Positions 1 to 7,461 of a stretch of 12,610 bases of DNA are shown here, in pieces. The notes beneath the pieces were generated by a model that saw nothing but the letters and a program-made list of their open reading frames with translations, had not been told where the DNA came from and did no database searches. The position numbers and the translations under genes are program-made. The DNA is taken from NCBI GenBank assembly GCA_016126025.1, contig JAEFDA010000033.1, forward strand, positions 1 to 12,610. Reading direction: 5' to 3'. The DNA comes from Nitrososphaerota archaeon (lineage in GTDB: Archaea > Thermoproteota > Nitrososphaeria > Nitrososphaerales > Nitrosopumilaceae). The stretch's first letter is position 1, and each line of letters begins with the position of its first letter.

Positions 1-114
1 GCGGCCGAACCGGTACAGCGAGGCGGGGTTCACGTATATCGTATCATCGTGCATGGACCGGGGGATTACAGACAGGATGTCCCGGGCCAGCTCGCCGTGG
101 GGGTCCACCACCAT
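1..114 (-). pseudogene. VirB4/HerA/DUF87-like ATPase fragment, runs off window edge
   Basis: The minus frame starting at ATG 114 reads MVVDPHGELARDILSVIP and then DDTIYVNPASLYRFGR, continuing past base 1. The pattern hydrophobic-DPHGEL followed by a P-x-D-x-IY-x-(D/N)P segment is typical of the region just after the Walker A motif in DUF87/HerA/VirB4-type DNA-translocating ATPases (family knowledge). Homology-like residues (QQNIKRRQGF) continue upstream of the ATG until an in-frame TGA at 145-147, and I find no Walker A motif (GxTGxGKS/T) upstream in any minus frame. The gene therefore looks 5'-truncated or frameshifted rather than merely starting at this ATG. A TATA-like box at 157-167 could still drive transcription. 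The rest of the protein lies outside the window, so function cannot be judged. The family call is moderately sure; the pseudogene status is less so. Confidence 0.6.
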
Positions 115-156
115 GAACCCCTGGCGCCTCTTGATGTTCTGCTGTCAACTCCTTTC

Positions 157-167
157 CAATTATACCG
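157..167 (-). promoter_or_regulatory. Possible TATA box upstream of the ATPase fragment
   Basis: The minus strand reads GGTATAATTGG, an AT-rich island in GC-rich surroundings. Archaeal initiation about 25 bases downstream would start RNA near 136, leaving a leader of about 20 bases before ATG 114. No nearby start matches a leaderless transcript exactly, so support is weak. Confidence 0.3.
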
Positions 168-472
168 GGGACCGCCCGCGCGGACAACACTTCTAAAAGA
201 TCATTAGATTTGGCCCCCTGCAGTGAACGGCGGGGGACGAGGAGCGTGCCAGATGGTGCAGACGAGCTCATAGAGCATTATCCTGGATGGGAAGATGAGG
301 CAAGACTCAGGCGAGGATGGCGCGGGCGTTCCGTGCCGGATTCTGGAACGTTCCTGATGCCGGCCGCCGCCCGGTCAAAGTCAGGCGGGTGGTACGCGGG
401 GAATGTGGTTGGCCCATCCGTTGCGCCTCCCCCGGCCCCGTCCCGCGCCCGTGCGGCGGCGCCCCGGCACCC
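168..472. other. Stretch without a convincing gene
   Basis: About 300 bases between the ATPase fragment and the secreted-protein gene. Several long frames are open on both strands, but they are GC-rich, low-complexity (Arg/Pro/Ala) and overlap one another, as expected by chance at this composition. I see no Walker A remnant, tRNA, terminator or repeat. Confidence 0.4.
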
Positions 473-868
473 TCACCGCTCCAGCAGCAGGGGCGCCGGC
501 GGCTCTCCGGCGTCGCGGATCTCGGTCTTTATCCGCAGGTCCCCCAGGGTGTCGTGCCGTATGTCGAATATTACGGGGTGGGCCCCCCACCCGTAGCGGG
601 GCGGGCCCGGAAAGGGTATCCGCTCCTCAAAGCCGCCGGCCCCGTACGTACGGTGGAACGTCTCCTCCATCCCCAGTATCTCCACTATGGTACGGGTAGT
701 GCCGCCGGACGCGTCGGCAAACGATATCGTGACGTGGCCGTCCCGGTACGTGGCCTGTATCTGGAACATGTCGGGCACGGTACCGCCGGGGCCGGCCGCC
801 GCCAAGACCGCGACTGTCGCCACTGCCAAGACCGCGGCGCCCGCCGCGTATGCCCGCCGCCGGCTCAT
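473..868 (-). CDS. Small secreted or membrane-anchored protein, function unknown
   Basis: A 131-residue protein whose ATG overlaps the TGA of the upstream aminopeptidase gene (ATGA, 865-868), so it is almost certainly co-transcribed and translationally coupled. The N-terminus has a short positive patch (SRRR), then a hydrophobic alanine/valine-rich helix at about residues 8-25, which reads as a signal peptide or a single membrane anchor. The remaining ~105 residues are predicted to lie outside the membrane and alternate short beta-like segments (FQIQATY, HVTISFAD, HPVIFDIR) with glycines and prolines, suggesting a small beta-rich domain. There are no cysteines or obvious catalytic motifs. I do not recognise the family. 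The four-base overlap is the main reason to trust the gene; the link to peptide degradation is inference from position alone. Confidence 0.75.
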   Translation of the reverse strand: MSRRRAYAAGAAVLAVATVAVLAAAGPGGTVPDMFQIQATYRDGHVTISFADASGGTTRTIVEILGMEETFHRTYGAGGFEERIPFPGPPRYGWGAHPVIFDIRHDTLGDLRIKTEIRDAGEPPAPLLLER

Positions 869-3342
869 GCCCCGGCCATCTCGGCCGGCGCCCGGCGGCG
901 CAGACCGGCGTATATGGAGAGCAGCTCCAGCGCCTGCCGCCGGGTCCTCTCGGTGCCGGGGACCGGGTGCTCGGCCAGGAATGACTCGATCTCGTCGGCG
1001 TACGAGTCGTCGGCGAGCATTGCCACTCCACTTATGATGCGGCCGAAGAGGGGGTTTCCGTGGCCGATCTTGGACTCCAGGTCATCCCAGTGGGAGGAGA
1101 GCCAGGGCCACAGTATGCGGCGCCCGGCCGGGTTGGACGCCACCAGCACCACTGGCATGTGGGCGTTCTGGGAGCGGACCTCATCCGTAAGGGAGTAGTC
1201 CAGCGTTCTTTCCAGGATGCCGGGGTTCCCGAACTCGCACATGCCCGCCAGTATGCGCACCTGCTCCTCCATAGAGCCGGCGCGGCGGAAGAGCGACTTC
1301 ATTCTGCCGTGCATCCGGGCCCCTCCCCGGCGCGCCGCCGCCGCGAATACCGGGGCCCGCACGTCCGGGTGTAGCGGCCCCCCGTCCAGGAACGCGGCGA
1401 GCATCCCCTCGGCGGTGCGGGCAGTCGGGTCGTCCAGGCGCGACAGGGCTGTAATGGCCATCGAGCGCAGGAACGCGTCGGTGTGGGCATCATTCCGCCG
1501 CGGCTCCCAGCCCAGCCTCTCCATAATGCCGGAGAACAGCGGCCGGGCCGCCTCGCCGACGGGGCCGCCCCAAGGCTCCCCGTGCGACATGCGTATCAGG
1601 AACGTGAGGTTCCTGCCCACGTTGGATAGCGGCAGGTACTCGGTCTCGTCGGCGTACGCCCCGACCATATCCAAGTATTCAGGTATGGTAGCCCGGCCGG
1701 ACAGGCAGAATGCGAAGAGGTCGTTCTGAACGGCCCACCTGTCCACGCCGGATATCTCCCGGTCGGCCACCATGTCCCGGATCTCATCCTGCAGTAGCCC
1801 ATGGTATCTCACCCGGTAAAAACCCGTCCGGCCGGTGTTGGCCACGAACCGGCGGGGCAGCCCCAGCGAGGCGGTGCGCGTGTCCAGCAGGCTGTAGCGC
1901 TCCAGCTTGCCATCCAGGAACCGTACAGGTATTGGCCACACCGCATCACCGGGGTCGCCGCCGTCGGCACGGAACCGCTCCTGCCGCAGCGTCATGGTGA
2001 ATACCGTAGAGCTGGCGTCCACGACGGGGAATCCTGGATTCTTGAGCCACGGCTCCAGCACCTCCCGCACCGGCTTCCGGCAGGCCCATTCTATGGAGTC
2101 CCACAGGTCGCCGCCGGTCGCGTTGCGGTGCTTGAAGGCGCGCAGATACTTTCGCAGCCCGTTCCGGAAGTTCACCGGCCCCACAAAGTCCTCCAGCATG
2201 CGCAGCATGCATCCCCCCTTGTCGTACGATATGGCATCGAATATCTCCCGGATCTGCGAGGGCGACTCGACCTCCACGTCTATGGGATGAGTGGACTCCA
2301 GCGAGTCCATCTCCATGGCGCTGTTCATGGAGCCGTCCACGAACTGTTCCCACATGTGCCACTCCGGATACAGGCGGCCCACCATCTTGGTCCCCATAAA
2401 CGTGGCAAAGCTCTCGTTCAGCCACAGGTCGTTCCACCACTCCATGGTGACCAAGTTCCCGAACCACTGGTGTGCCAGTTCGTGTGAGACCACCTCCGCT
2501 ATGAGCTGCTTGGTCTGCGTGGACGAGTTCTCCGGGTCGTACAGCAGGAGGTTCTCCCGGAAGGTGATGGCCCCCCAGTTCTCCATGGCGCCGGCCGCAA
2601 AGTCCGGCAGCGCTATCAGGTCCAGCTTGGGCAGGGGGTACTCCTTGCCAAAGTACTCCCCGTACATGTCCAGCAGGCGCTCGGCCAGCTCCAGGGCGTA
2701 GCGGCCCTGCCCTGACTTGCCCCGGATAGTGACCACCCGGATGCTCCCGTCCCGGTTCTGTATGTGCTCAAACTCGCCCACCCCCACATACACCAGATAT
2801 GTGGACATCACCGGGGTGGTGTGGAATGCATACTCGGTGGAGTCGTCCACATCCGTAACCGTCTTGGCGGGCATGTTGGATATGGCCGTCATGTGACGGG
2901 GCGCCCGCACCGTGATGTCGAATGTTGCCTTGTGGTTGGGCTCGTCCCAGCACGGAAAGGCGCGCCGGGCGTCGGCTGCCTCGAACTGCGTAGTTGCCAG
3001 GTACTTGGTTTGTGGACCGTCCGCATACCGGCTCCGGTAAAACCCCAACAGACGGTCGTTTAGCGTCCCGGTGTATTGTATGCTGATTATGCACTCCCCC
3101 CGGACCGGCTCGGACATGCTTATGGTTAGCATCTCCTCAGAACCGTGAACGCGGGCCGACGCCCCGACGGGCCTGCCGTCGCACCACACCTTGCAGGAGA
3201 GTATGTCCAGGTCGGCAGCGTCCAGCTCTATGGTGGTGAGCGGCTCGTAGCACCAGGCGTGTATGACTGCCTCCCCCCGGAATGTGAACCCCTCAAAGTC
3301 CGGCTCGAATTTTAGGTCGTAGTGGCGGGGGGCTGCGCTCAT
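865..3342 (-). CDS. M1-family zinc aminopeptidase (PepN / tricorn interacting factor F2/F3 type)
   Basis: An 825-residue metallopeptidase expected to remove N-terminal residues from peptides in the cytoplasm, finishing degradation begun by the proteasome. The exopeptidase motif GAMEN is at residues 251-255. The zinc site HEXXH-x18-E is intact: HELAH at 287-291 and Glu310 in NESF. A likely transition-state tyrosine is Tyr373 (ISYDKGG). Order: beta-rich N-terminal domain (about 1-190), catalytic domain (about 190-430), then a beta-sandwich and a helical C-terminal domain. Length matches the archaeal F2/F3-like members. No signal peptide is visible. ATG 3342 lies about 24-30 bases from a TATA-like element, consistent with a leaderless transcript. 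The gene diverges from the coiled-coil gene and overlaps the small secreted-protein gene downstream. Family assignment is firm; substrate preference cannot be read from sequence. Confidence 0.96.
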   Translation of the reverse strand: MSAAPRHYDLKFEPDFEGFTFRGEAVIHAWCYEPLTTIELDAADLDILSCKVWCDGRPVGASARVHGSEEMLTISMSEPVRGECIISIQYTGTLNDRLLGFYRSRYADGPQTKYLATTQFEAADARRAFPCWDEPNHKATFDITVRAPRHMTAISNMPAKTVTDVDDSTEYAFHTTPVMSTYLVYVGVGEFEHIQNRDGSIRVVTIRGKSGQGRYALELAERLLDMYGEYFGKEYPLPKLDLIALPDFAAGAMENWGAITFRENLLLYDPENSSTQTKQLIAEVVSHELAHQWFGNLVTMEWWNDLWLNESFATFMGTKMVGRLYPEWHMWEQFVDGSMNSAMEMDSLESTHPIDVEVESPSQIREIFDAISYDKGGCMLRMLEDFVGPVNFRNGLRKYLRAFKHRNATGGDLWDSIEWACRKPVREVLEPWLKNPGFPVVDASSTVFTMTLRQERFRADGGDPGDAVWPIPVRFLDGKLERYSLLDTRTASLGLPRRFVANTGRTGFYRVRYHGLLQDEIRDMVADREISGVDRWAVQNDLFAFCLSGRATIPEYLDMVGAYADETEYLPLSNVGRNLTFLIRMSHGEPWGGPVGEAARPLFSGIMERLGWEPRRNDAHTDAFLRSMAITALSRLDDPTARTAEGMLAAFLDGGPLHPDVRAPVFAAAARRGGARMHGRMKSLFRRAGSMEEQVRILAGMCEFGNPGILERTLDYSLTDEVRSQNAHMPVVLVASNPAGRRILWPWLSSHWDDLESKIGHGNPLFGRIISGVAMLADDSYADEIESFLAEHPVPGTERTRRQALELLSIYAGLRRRAPAEMAGA

Positions 3343-3363
3343 GCCAAACCGCTAGCCGAGCCG

Positions 3364-3376
3364 AATAAGTATATTC
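3364..3376 (-). promoter_or_regulatory. TATA-like promoter of the aminopeptidase gene
   Basis: The minus strand reads GAATATACTTATT within GC-rich DNA. It lies about 24-30 bases upstream of ATG 3342, the spacing of an archaeal leaderless promoter. It shares the ~100-base divergent region with the coiled-coil gene promoter. Confidence 0.6.
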
Positions 3377-3410
3377 TGAGCTACGGCCGCGCGGCGGACT
3401 GCCGGGACAG

Positions 3411-3420
3411 ATTTTTTTAG
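3411..3420 (+). promoter_or_regulatory. TATA-like promoter of the coiled-coil/JAMM operon
   Basis: ATTTTTTTAG is centred about 26 bases before ATG 3442. That spacing argues for ATG 3442 as the true start of a leaderless message rather than GTG 3439 or GTG 3445. No Shine-Dalgarno-like sequence is needed or obvious. Confidence 0.6.
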
Positions 3421-3441
3421 TGCACCAGGTATAGTCCGGTG

Positions 3442-4722
3442 ATGGTGTTCGGCTGGGGAAAGAAGAAGGCCCCCCCTCCAGTGGAGACGGTGACACGCAT
3501 ACGGCTGGAGGAGGCTCCCGGCACCGCCGAGGAGGTGCAGGCCAAGAGGTCCCAGAACGTAGTAACGGAGGCATCTAACATACTACACGGCACCAACGAC
3601 ATGATCCGGGAGCTTACGCGCATACGCCAAGAGATGGAGCGCGACGACTTGGACATGGACGACGTGGACAAGAGGATGCAGCCGCTGGTCATCCGGGGAA
3701 AGAAGATGCTAGTGGACGCCCTGCGGAAGAACGCCATAGAGATAGAGCCCATCCGCGCCCCCGACGACATGGCGCGGGTGGCCGGGGAGCTGGAGCACCG
3801 CCTCAAGCGGCTGGGCAACATCCTGGGAAAGCAGACCCGCGTGATACACATATTCGCCGAAAGGTACGCGCTGCGCCTCAAGCAGATACTAGAGGAGGTG
3901 GAGGCCAACCGCAAGTCCATACTGGGCCTGTCGGGACGCCACCAGGCCGATGCGGGGGTGGCCAATGCCGTGGCGAACGGAGTGGCCAACGTGCGATCCC
4001 TGGAGGAAACGGTACGGGAGAATGCCCAGAAGCACGACGCGGCCGAGGCCGAGACACGCAGGCTGGACGTCCAGATGGCCAAATTGGCCTCCGAGATGGA
4101 AATGTTCCGGGAGTCGGACGGGTACATGCGCCTTCTGGAGCTGCGTCGCGGGCTGGAGGGACACGAGGATGCCAGGTCGAGGCTCTCCATGGAGATCGCC
4201 GCCCGGTTCACCAGCATATCGAGGCCGCTGGGCAGGTACGAGCGGATCTCCGCAGACAAGGAACAGACGGCCCTTCTCCTGAGGGTGCAGCGGAACCCGT
4301 ACGATGTGATGAACCGCCGCGAGATTGGGGCGGTCACGGAGCTGCTGGGGAACGTACGACGGGCGGTCGTCGGCGGCTCCATATCGGTGAAGGACGTGGA
4401 CAAGGCCACCGAGGCCATAACCAGAACCGTGGAGTCCATGGAGGGGTACGTGGACAGGGTCGAGGGCGCCGAGGCGGACATCCAGAAGACCAGAAAGATG
4501 ATAGCGGATGCCGAACCGGTCCGGCTACACGAGATGGAGCGGGAGATGGCCTCGCTGCGGGAGTCCAAGGAGACGGCGTTGCGGAGAGCCGCCGAGACCA
4601 TGGCCGCCGTAAACTTGGCCGTCCGCTCCATACCCGCCGAGGTGGCCGAGGTGCAGAGGGCGCTGCTCCGGCTGACCGGCACCAAGTACAACATCACATA
4701 CGAGGGGCCCGGTCCCCAATAG
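3442..4722 (+). CDS. Large coiled-coil protein, function unknown
   Basis: A 426-residue, highly charged, almost wholly helical protein. After a short basic and proline-rich head (GWGKKKAPPP), heptad-like runs rich in Glu, Lys, Arg and Leu fill most of about residues 60-400. Stretches such as LEETVRENAQKHDAAEAE and VDKATEAITRTVESMEG look like long coiled coils, broken near residues 250-310. There is no membrane helix, Walker motif, or SMC/Rad50 head or hook, so an SbcC or exonuclease label would be misleading. The layout resembles scaffold or cell-division coiled-coil proteins, but I cannot place it in a named family. It is the first gene of an operon: 16 bases after its TAG comes a JAMM-domain gene. 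A cytoskeletal, division or scaffolding role is inference only. Confidence 0.9.
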   Translation: MVFGWGKKKAPPPVETVTRIRLEEAPGTAEEVQAKRSQNVVTEASNILHGTNDMIRELTRIRQEMERDDLDMDDVDKRMQPLVIRGKKMLVDALRKNAIEIEPIRAPDDMARVAGELEHRLKRLGNILGKQTRVIHIFAERYALRLKQILEEVEANRKSILGLSGRHQADAGVANAVANGVANVRSLEETVRENAQKHDAAEAETRRLDVQMAKLASEMEMFRESDGYMRLLELRRGLEGHEDARSRLSMEIAARFTSISRPLGRYERISADKEQTALLLRVQRNPYDVMNRREIGAVTELLGNVRRAVVGGSISVKDVDKATEAITRTVESMEGYVDRVEGAEADIQKTRKMIADAEPVRLHEMEREMASLRESKETALRRAAETMAAVNLAVRSIPAEVAEVQRALLRLTGTKYNITYEGPGPQ

Positions 4723-4738
4723 TGAGGGTCGTGTCCGA

Positions 4739-5137
4739 TTGTTCTTCAAGAAGAGGGAGTTTAGGAGGCACGTCACCATAAGCCGGGAGGCTATGGACGG
4801 CATAATATCATACAGCAAGATAAGGCACCCCAACGAGGCAATCCTGATAGTGAAGGGCAAGTCCCGCGACGGCCACATCACGGTGGACGGGCTCGTCATA
4901 CCGCCGTTTAGCCACTCGGGGCCCACCTTTGCGGGGTTTCCGCACTCGTTCCTGCCGTTTGACATGAGCTACGTGGGAACGGTGCACTCGCACCCGGGAG
5001 GGACGGCCGAGCCGTCACTGACTGACCTGAACAACTTTTTCGGCTTGGTGTCGCTGATAATAAAGTGGCCGTACCGGGACCAGGACATATTCGCCTGGAA
5101 CAGCAAGGGCGACGGGATAGAGCTGTCCATAGGATAA
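4739..5137 (+). CDS. JAMM/MPN+ domain metalloprotease-like protein
   Basis: A 132-residue protein that is essentially one JAB1/MPN+ domain. All the zinc and catalytic residues are visible: Glu33 in NEAILIVKG, His83 and His85 in HSHP, Ser93 and Asp96 (HxH-x7-S-x2-D). In archaea such proteins can act as desampylases, cleaving ubiquitin-like SAMP conjugates; others process sulphur-carrier proteins (family knowledge). No ubiquitin-like or E1-like gene is in the window, so the substrate is unknown. The start is TTG 4739: it is the only in-frame start that keeps the whole domain, no ATG or GTG lies in frame between it and the upstream gene, and GAGGGT at 4724-4729 sits about nine bases before it. 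It is the second gene of the coiled-coil operon, and a broken two-helix membrane protein gene begins 13 bases after its stop. Confidence 0.92.
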   Translation: MFFKKREFRRHVTISREAMDGIISYSKIRHPNEAILIVKGKSRDGHITVDGLVIPPFSHSGPTFAGFPHSFLPFDMSYVGTVHSHPGGTAEPSLTDLNNFFGLVSLIIKWPYRDQDIFAWNSKGDGIELSIG

Positions 5138-5150
5138 GTGGACGTCGCCG

Positions 5151-5555
5151 GTGTACCCTCCCAGCGGCCCCCCCAGAAGTGGAGTGCGCCGCCGAAAAGC
5201 CCACATTGTGTGGTGGGTGGCCCACGTATTCCCGGGGGTTATATCCGGTCTGGTCGTCTACATTTTGTACAAGAACCCGGCCGCGGCCAAGAAGCGCCCG
5301 GTATTCTCCGTCATAGCATGACTCATCGGGGCCGCCGCCTCGTTCGCCATAACTATGCTGGTCGGCGCCGAGCCGCTGTGGGACAACACCCATCCGGACA
5401 TGTCCGCCATATACGGCGGTGCGTGGCGGCAGTCCCGGCCAGCACCGCAACCTCGTGCTTCCCGGCCGGTCGCAGATCCTCCAGCGCCCGCCGCCGCACG
5501 GCCGAAGTTATGGCGACGCGCGGACGCGATTAGGAGAGTTCATCAAAAACATTGA
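5151..5555 (+). pseudogene. Two-helix small membrane protein gene split by in-frame TGA
   Basis: From GTG 5151 the frame encodes an Arg/Lys-rich head, a first membrane helix (VWWVAHVFPGVISGLVVYIL), a cytoplasmic loop (YKNPAAAKKRP) and the start of a second helix, ending in TGA at 5319-5321. The same frame then continues with LIGAAASFAITMLVG, completing the second helix, and PLWDNTHPDMSAIYGG, then a proline/arginine-rich tail to the stop at 5553-5555. A single base change (TGA to TGG, Trp) would rejoin the two helices, so this is a recently broken gene, a sequencing error, or two pieces made separately. The tail past about 5430 is low-complexity and may be out of the original frame. It follows the JAMM gene by 13 bases and is probably operonic. 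Function unknown. Confidence 0.6.
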
Positions 5556-5564
5556 TTTAAATAT
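5556..5564 (+). promoter_or_regulatory. TATA box of the Fic gene
   Basis: TTTAAATAT in a locally very AT-rich stretch is centred 28 bases before ATG 5588, fitting a leaderless archaeal promoter. The Fic gene can thus be expressed independently of the upstream operon. Confidence 0.65.
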
Positions 5565-5587
5565 TATAGACAAACAGACTGCCATGA

Positions 5588-6808
5588 ATGGGAAAAAAAA
5601 TCAATCCAACAAAGACACTTGACACAAATGACAATCCGGAGTTCGCGGGATACAACTACCCCAACGGGACCGTCACACACAAGAACGGGGTATGGACGTT
5701 TGTCCCGAACATCCTGCCACCACAGGTATCATACGACCCGGAGACGGTCTCATTGCTCACAAAGGCAACCGGATTGATTGGGGAACTGAACGGCATCGGC
5801 AACACTGTCGAGAACCCGCATCTGCTAATTCGGCTGCATATGAAGCGTGAAGCTGTGGCAAGCTCAAAAATCGAAGGAACGCTGGCGTCCATAGAAGACC
5901 TGAACACATACGAGGCGCTCGGCAGCTTCCTAAAATCAGACTCCGAACGCCTGAGGATGCCGGAAGTAGTCAACTACGTGGACGCAATCGACTGGGCCTG
6001 GAGGCAAATCAGAGACAAAAAACAACCGCTGGACTTGAGCGTCATTCTCGGCGCGCATAGGATCCTGATGACTGGTATCGCAGGAGGTGATAAGAATCCC
6101 GGGGAGTTTCGAGCCGTGCAGAACTTGATTGTCGGCAGGGAGCCGTTACGTGAGTGGATCGTTTATGTTCCGCCCCCGCCCGACAGTCTGAACAAGCTGC
6201 TTCAAAACCTTGAAGACTTCTGCCATGATGAACATGACGACATACCGGTGCTGGTACAGTGTGCCATGGCGCACTACCAGTTCGAGGCAATACACCCGTT
6301 CGGGGACGGAAATGGCAGGATTGGGCGGCTGCTGATACTGCTGCTGTTGTGTCAGAGAGATGTGCTGACGGCGCCCTTGCTTTACATGAGTGCCTTCTTT
6401 GACCAACACAAGTCCATGTATTACGAACACCTCTTGGAAGTGAGCCGCAACAGCGATTGGGACTCGTGGTTGAAGTTCTTTTTGAGGGCGTTTGTAACGC
6501 AAACCACGGAAACAATAGCTGGCATAAGGAGGCTGCAAGACTTGCGGCAGCGATACCAGCGCATATTGCGTGATGCAAGGGCCAACATCAACGCGTTCAC
6601 AGTGATGGACTCCTTGTTCAGAAACCCGCACGTAACCGTGCCGGTGGCCCAAAGGTTGCTCAACATGTCATATGCGACTGCCAAAAGATCGATTAGAACG
6701 TTAGTGGACCTCGGGATCCTGACACAATCCAATGCCAGGTACCAAAGTAGGATATATGTTGCCTTTGACATCTACGAGGCACTGCGGAGCGTTAACGGGC
6801 GCGGCTAG
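5588..6808 (+). CDS. Fic-domain protein with N-terminal inhibitory motif (probable AMPylase)
   Basis: A 406-residue Fic protein, of a class that usually transfers AMP from ATP to hydroxyl side chains of target proteins. The Fic core motif HPFGDGNGRIGR is complete at residues 236-247, including the catalytic His236. The N-terminal half carries SSKIEG (Ser92/Ser93, Glu96, Gly97), matching the inhibitory helix (S/T)xxxE(G/N) of class II Fic proteins, so activity is probably self-restrained. A target-positioning flap (EWIVYVPPPP) precedes the motif. The C-terminus (about 335-400) looks like a winged helix-turn-helix, common in this subfamily. ATG 5588 is chosen because an ATG four bases earlier is out of frame and soon stops. 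The gene is visibly AT-richer than its neighbours, with A-rich codons, suggesting acquisition. No antitoxin gene is adjacent, as expected when inhibition is built in. Confidence 0.95.
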   Translation: MGKKINPTKTLDTNDNPEFAGYNYPNGTVTHKNGVWTFVPNILPPQVSYDPETVSLLTKATGLIGELNGIGNTVENPHLLIRLHMKREAVASSKIEGTLASIEDLNTYEALGSFLKSDSERLRMPEVVNYVDAIDWAWRQIRDKKQPLDLSVILGAHRILMTGIAGGDKNPGEFRAVQNLIVGREPLREWIVYVPPPPDSLNKLLQNLEDFCHDEHDDIPVLVQCAMAHYQFEAIHPFGDGNGRIGRLLILLLLCQRDVLTAPLLYMSAFFDQHKSMYYEHLLEVSRNSDWDSWLKFFLRAFVTQTTETIAGIRRLQDLRQRYQRILRDARANINAFTVMDSLFRNPHVTVPVAQRLLNMSYATAKRSIRTLVDLGILTQSNARYQSRIYVAFDIYEALRSVNGRG

Positions 6809-6845
6809 CGACACCGCCCGATAACGTCATAGTCCCCTGCGCGGG

Positions 6846-7403
6846 TCACGCCGAGCAGGCCGACCAGCTGCACGCGCATGACACACATGACACACACGAC
6901 TCGGTGCGGACGACCTCGCCGCCGCACTGCGGGCAGCCCCCACGGTACGGCGCGTCCCCCCAGATATCATCGTGTCGACCGTATAGCGCGGTCGGCTCCA
7001 GGTCGGGCATGGTCTTGTACAGCGTATCGTGTATCGCACGGTGGTCAATCCCGGGCGGTATGATTATTCCCGGGTCCGAGGCGCCCTCCCACATCTCCAG
7101 CACAGCGGCAGCCTGTTTTGCGGTCTCGGCCAGCTCACATATGGGTATGTGGGGCATGTCCAGCATGCCGCCGAACCTCCCCTCACGTATATTGCACCCC
7201 GTGTACGAGCAGACCACCCGGAAGGCGTCCTGGAAGGGTATGGGTATGCGGTTCCAGTCCACATTTACGGCGTATTTGGAGGCGTGCCGCATCATGCCTA
7301 ACTGGAAGTTGATGGCGTGCGGCATGACAATCCTGTATGCTCCGGCCAACTGTCCCCCCATGATGATGGCATCGTCCGGGATGAACCTACCGGTCAGTAT
7401 CAA
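6846..7403 (-). CDS. Unrecognised protein with cysteine-rich zinc-ribbon-like tail
   Basis: About 185 residues if TTG 7403 is used, 171 if ATG 7361; the start is undecided. The frame is open further upstream, but that part overlaps the zinc-finger gene and has no usable start outside it. The body is mixed alpha/beta with no family I recognise; distinctive stretches are NVDWNRIPIPFQDAFRVVCS and GIIIPPGIDHRAIHDTLYK. The tail holds CPQCGGEVVRTE and then CVSCVSC, CAC and SAC, resembling the zinc ribbon that closes many archaeal proteins (CPxCG...CxxCGWSxC). A nine-base tandem duplication has doubled CVS, so the ribbon may be distorted. It lies 58 bases after the zinc-finger gene on the same strand, probably one transcript, and converges on the Fic gene 37 bases away. 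Confidence 0.7.
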   Translation of the reverse strand: MILTGRFIPDDAIIMGGQLAGAYRIVMPHAINFQLGMMRHASKYAVNVDWNRIPIPFQDAFRVVCSYTGCNIREGRFGGMLDMPHIPICELAETAKQAAAVLEMWEGASDPGIIIPPGIDHRAIHDTLYKTMPDLEPTALYGRHDDIWGDAPYRGGCPQCGGEVVRTESCVSCVSCACSWSACSA

Positions 7404-7461
7404 ATCCTCCGCTTCGGGTACGATGGCATCGTTCGAACACCCAACCCGGCGCCGGTTTCCC

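Noticed and set aside
317..1198. 293-residue plus-strand frame
   Set aside because: It is low-complexity Arg/Pro/Gly and overlaps the aminopeptidase and its coupled gene on the other strand; open by GC bias.
3417..4697. 426-residue minus-strand frame
   Set aside because: It is the antisense shadow of the coiled-coil gene; it is serine/arginine-rich with no family pattern, while the plus frame has promoter, operon context and coherent helices.
3442..4722. SbcC/exonuclease or CdvA identity for the coiled-coil protein
   Set aside because: No ATPase head, zinc hook or CdvA PRC-barrel-like N-terminal domain is visible.
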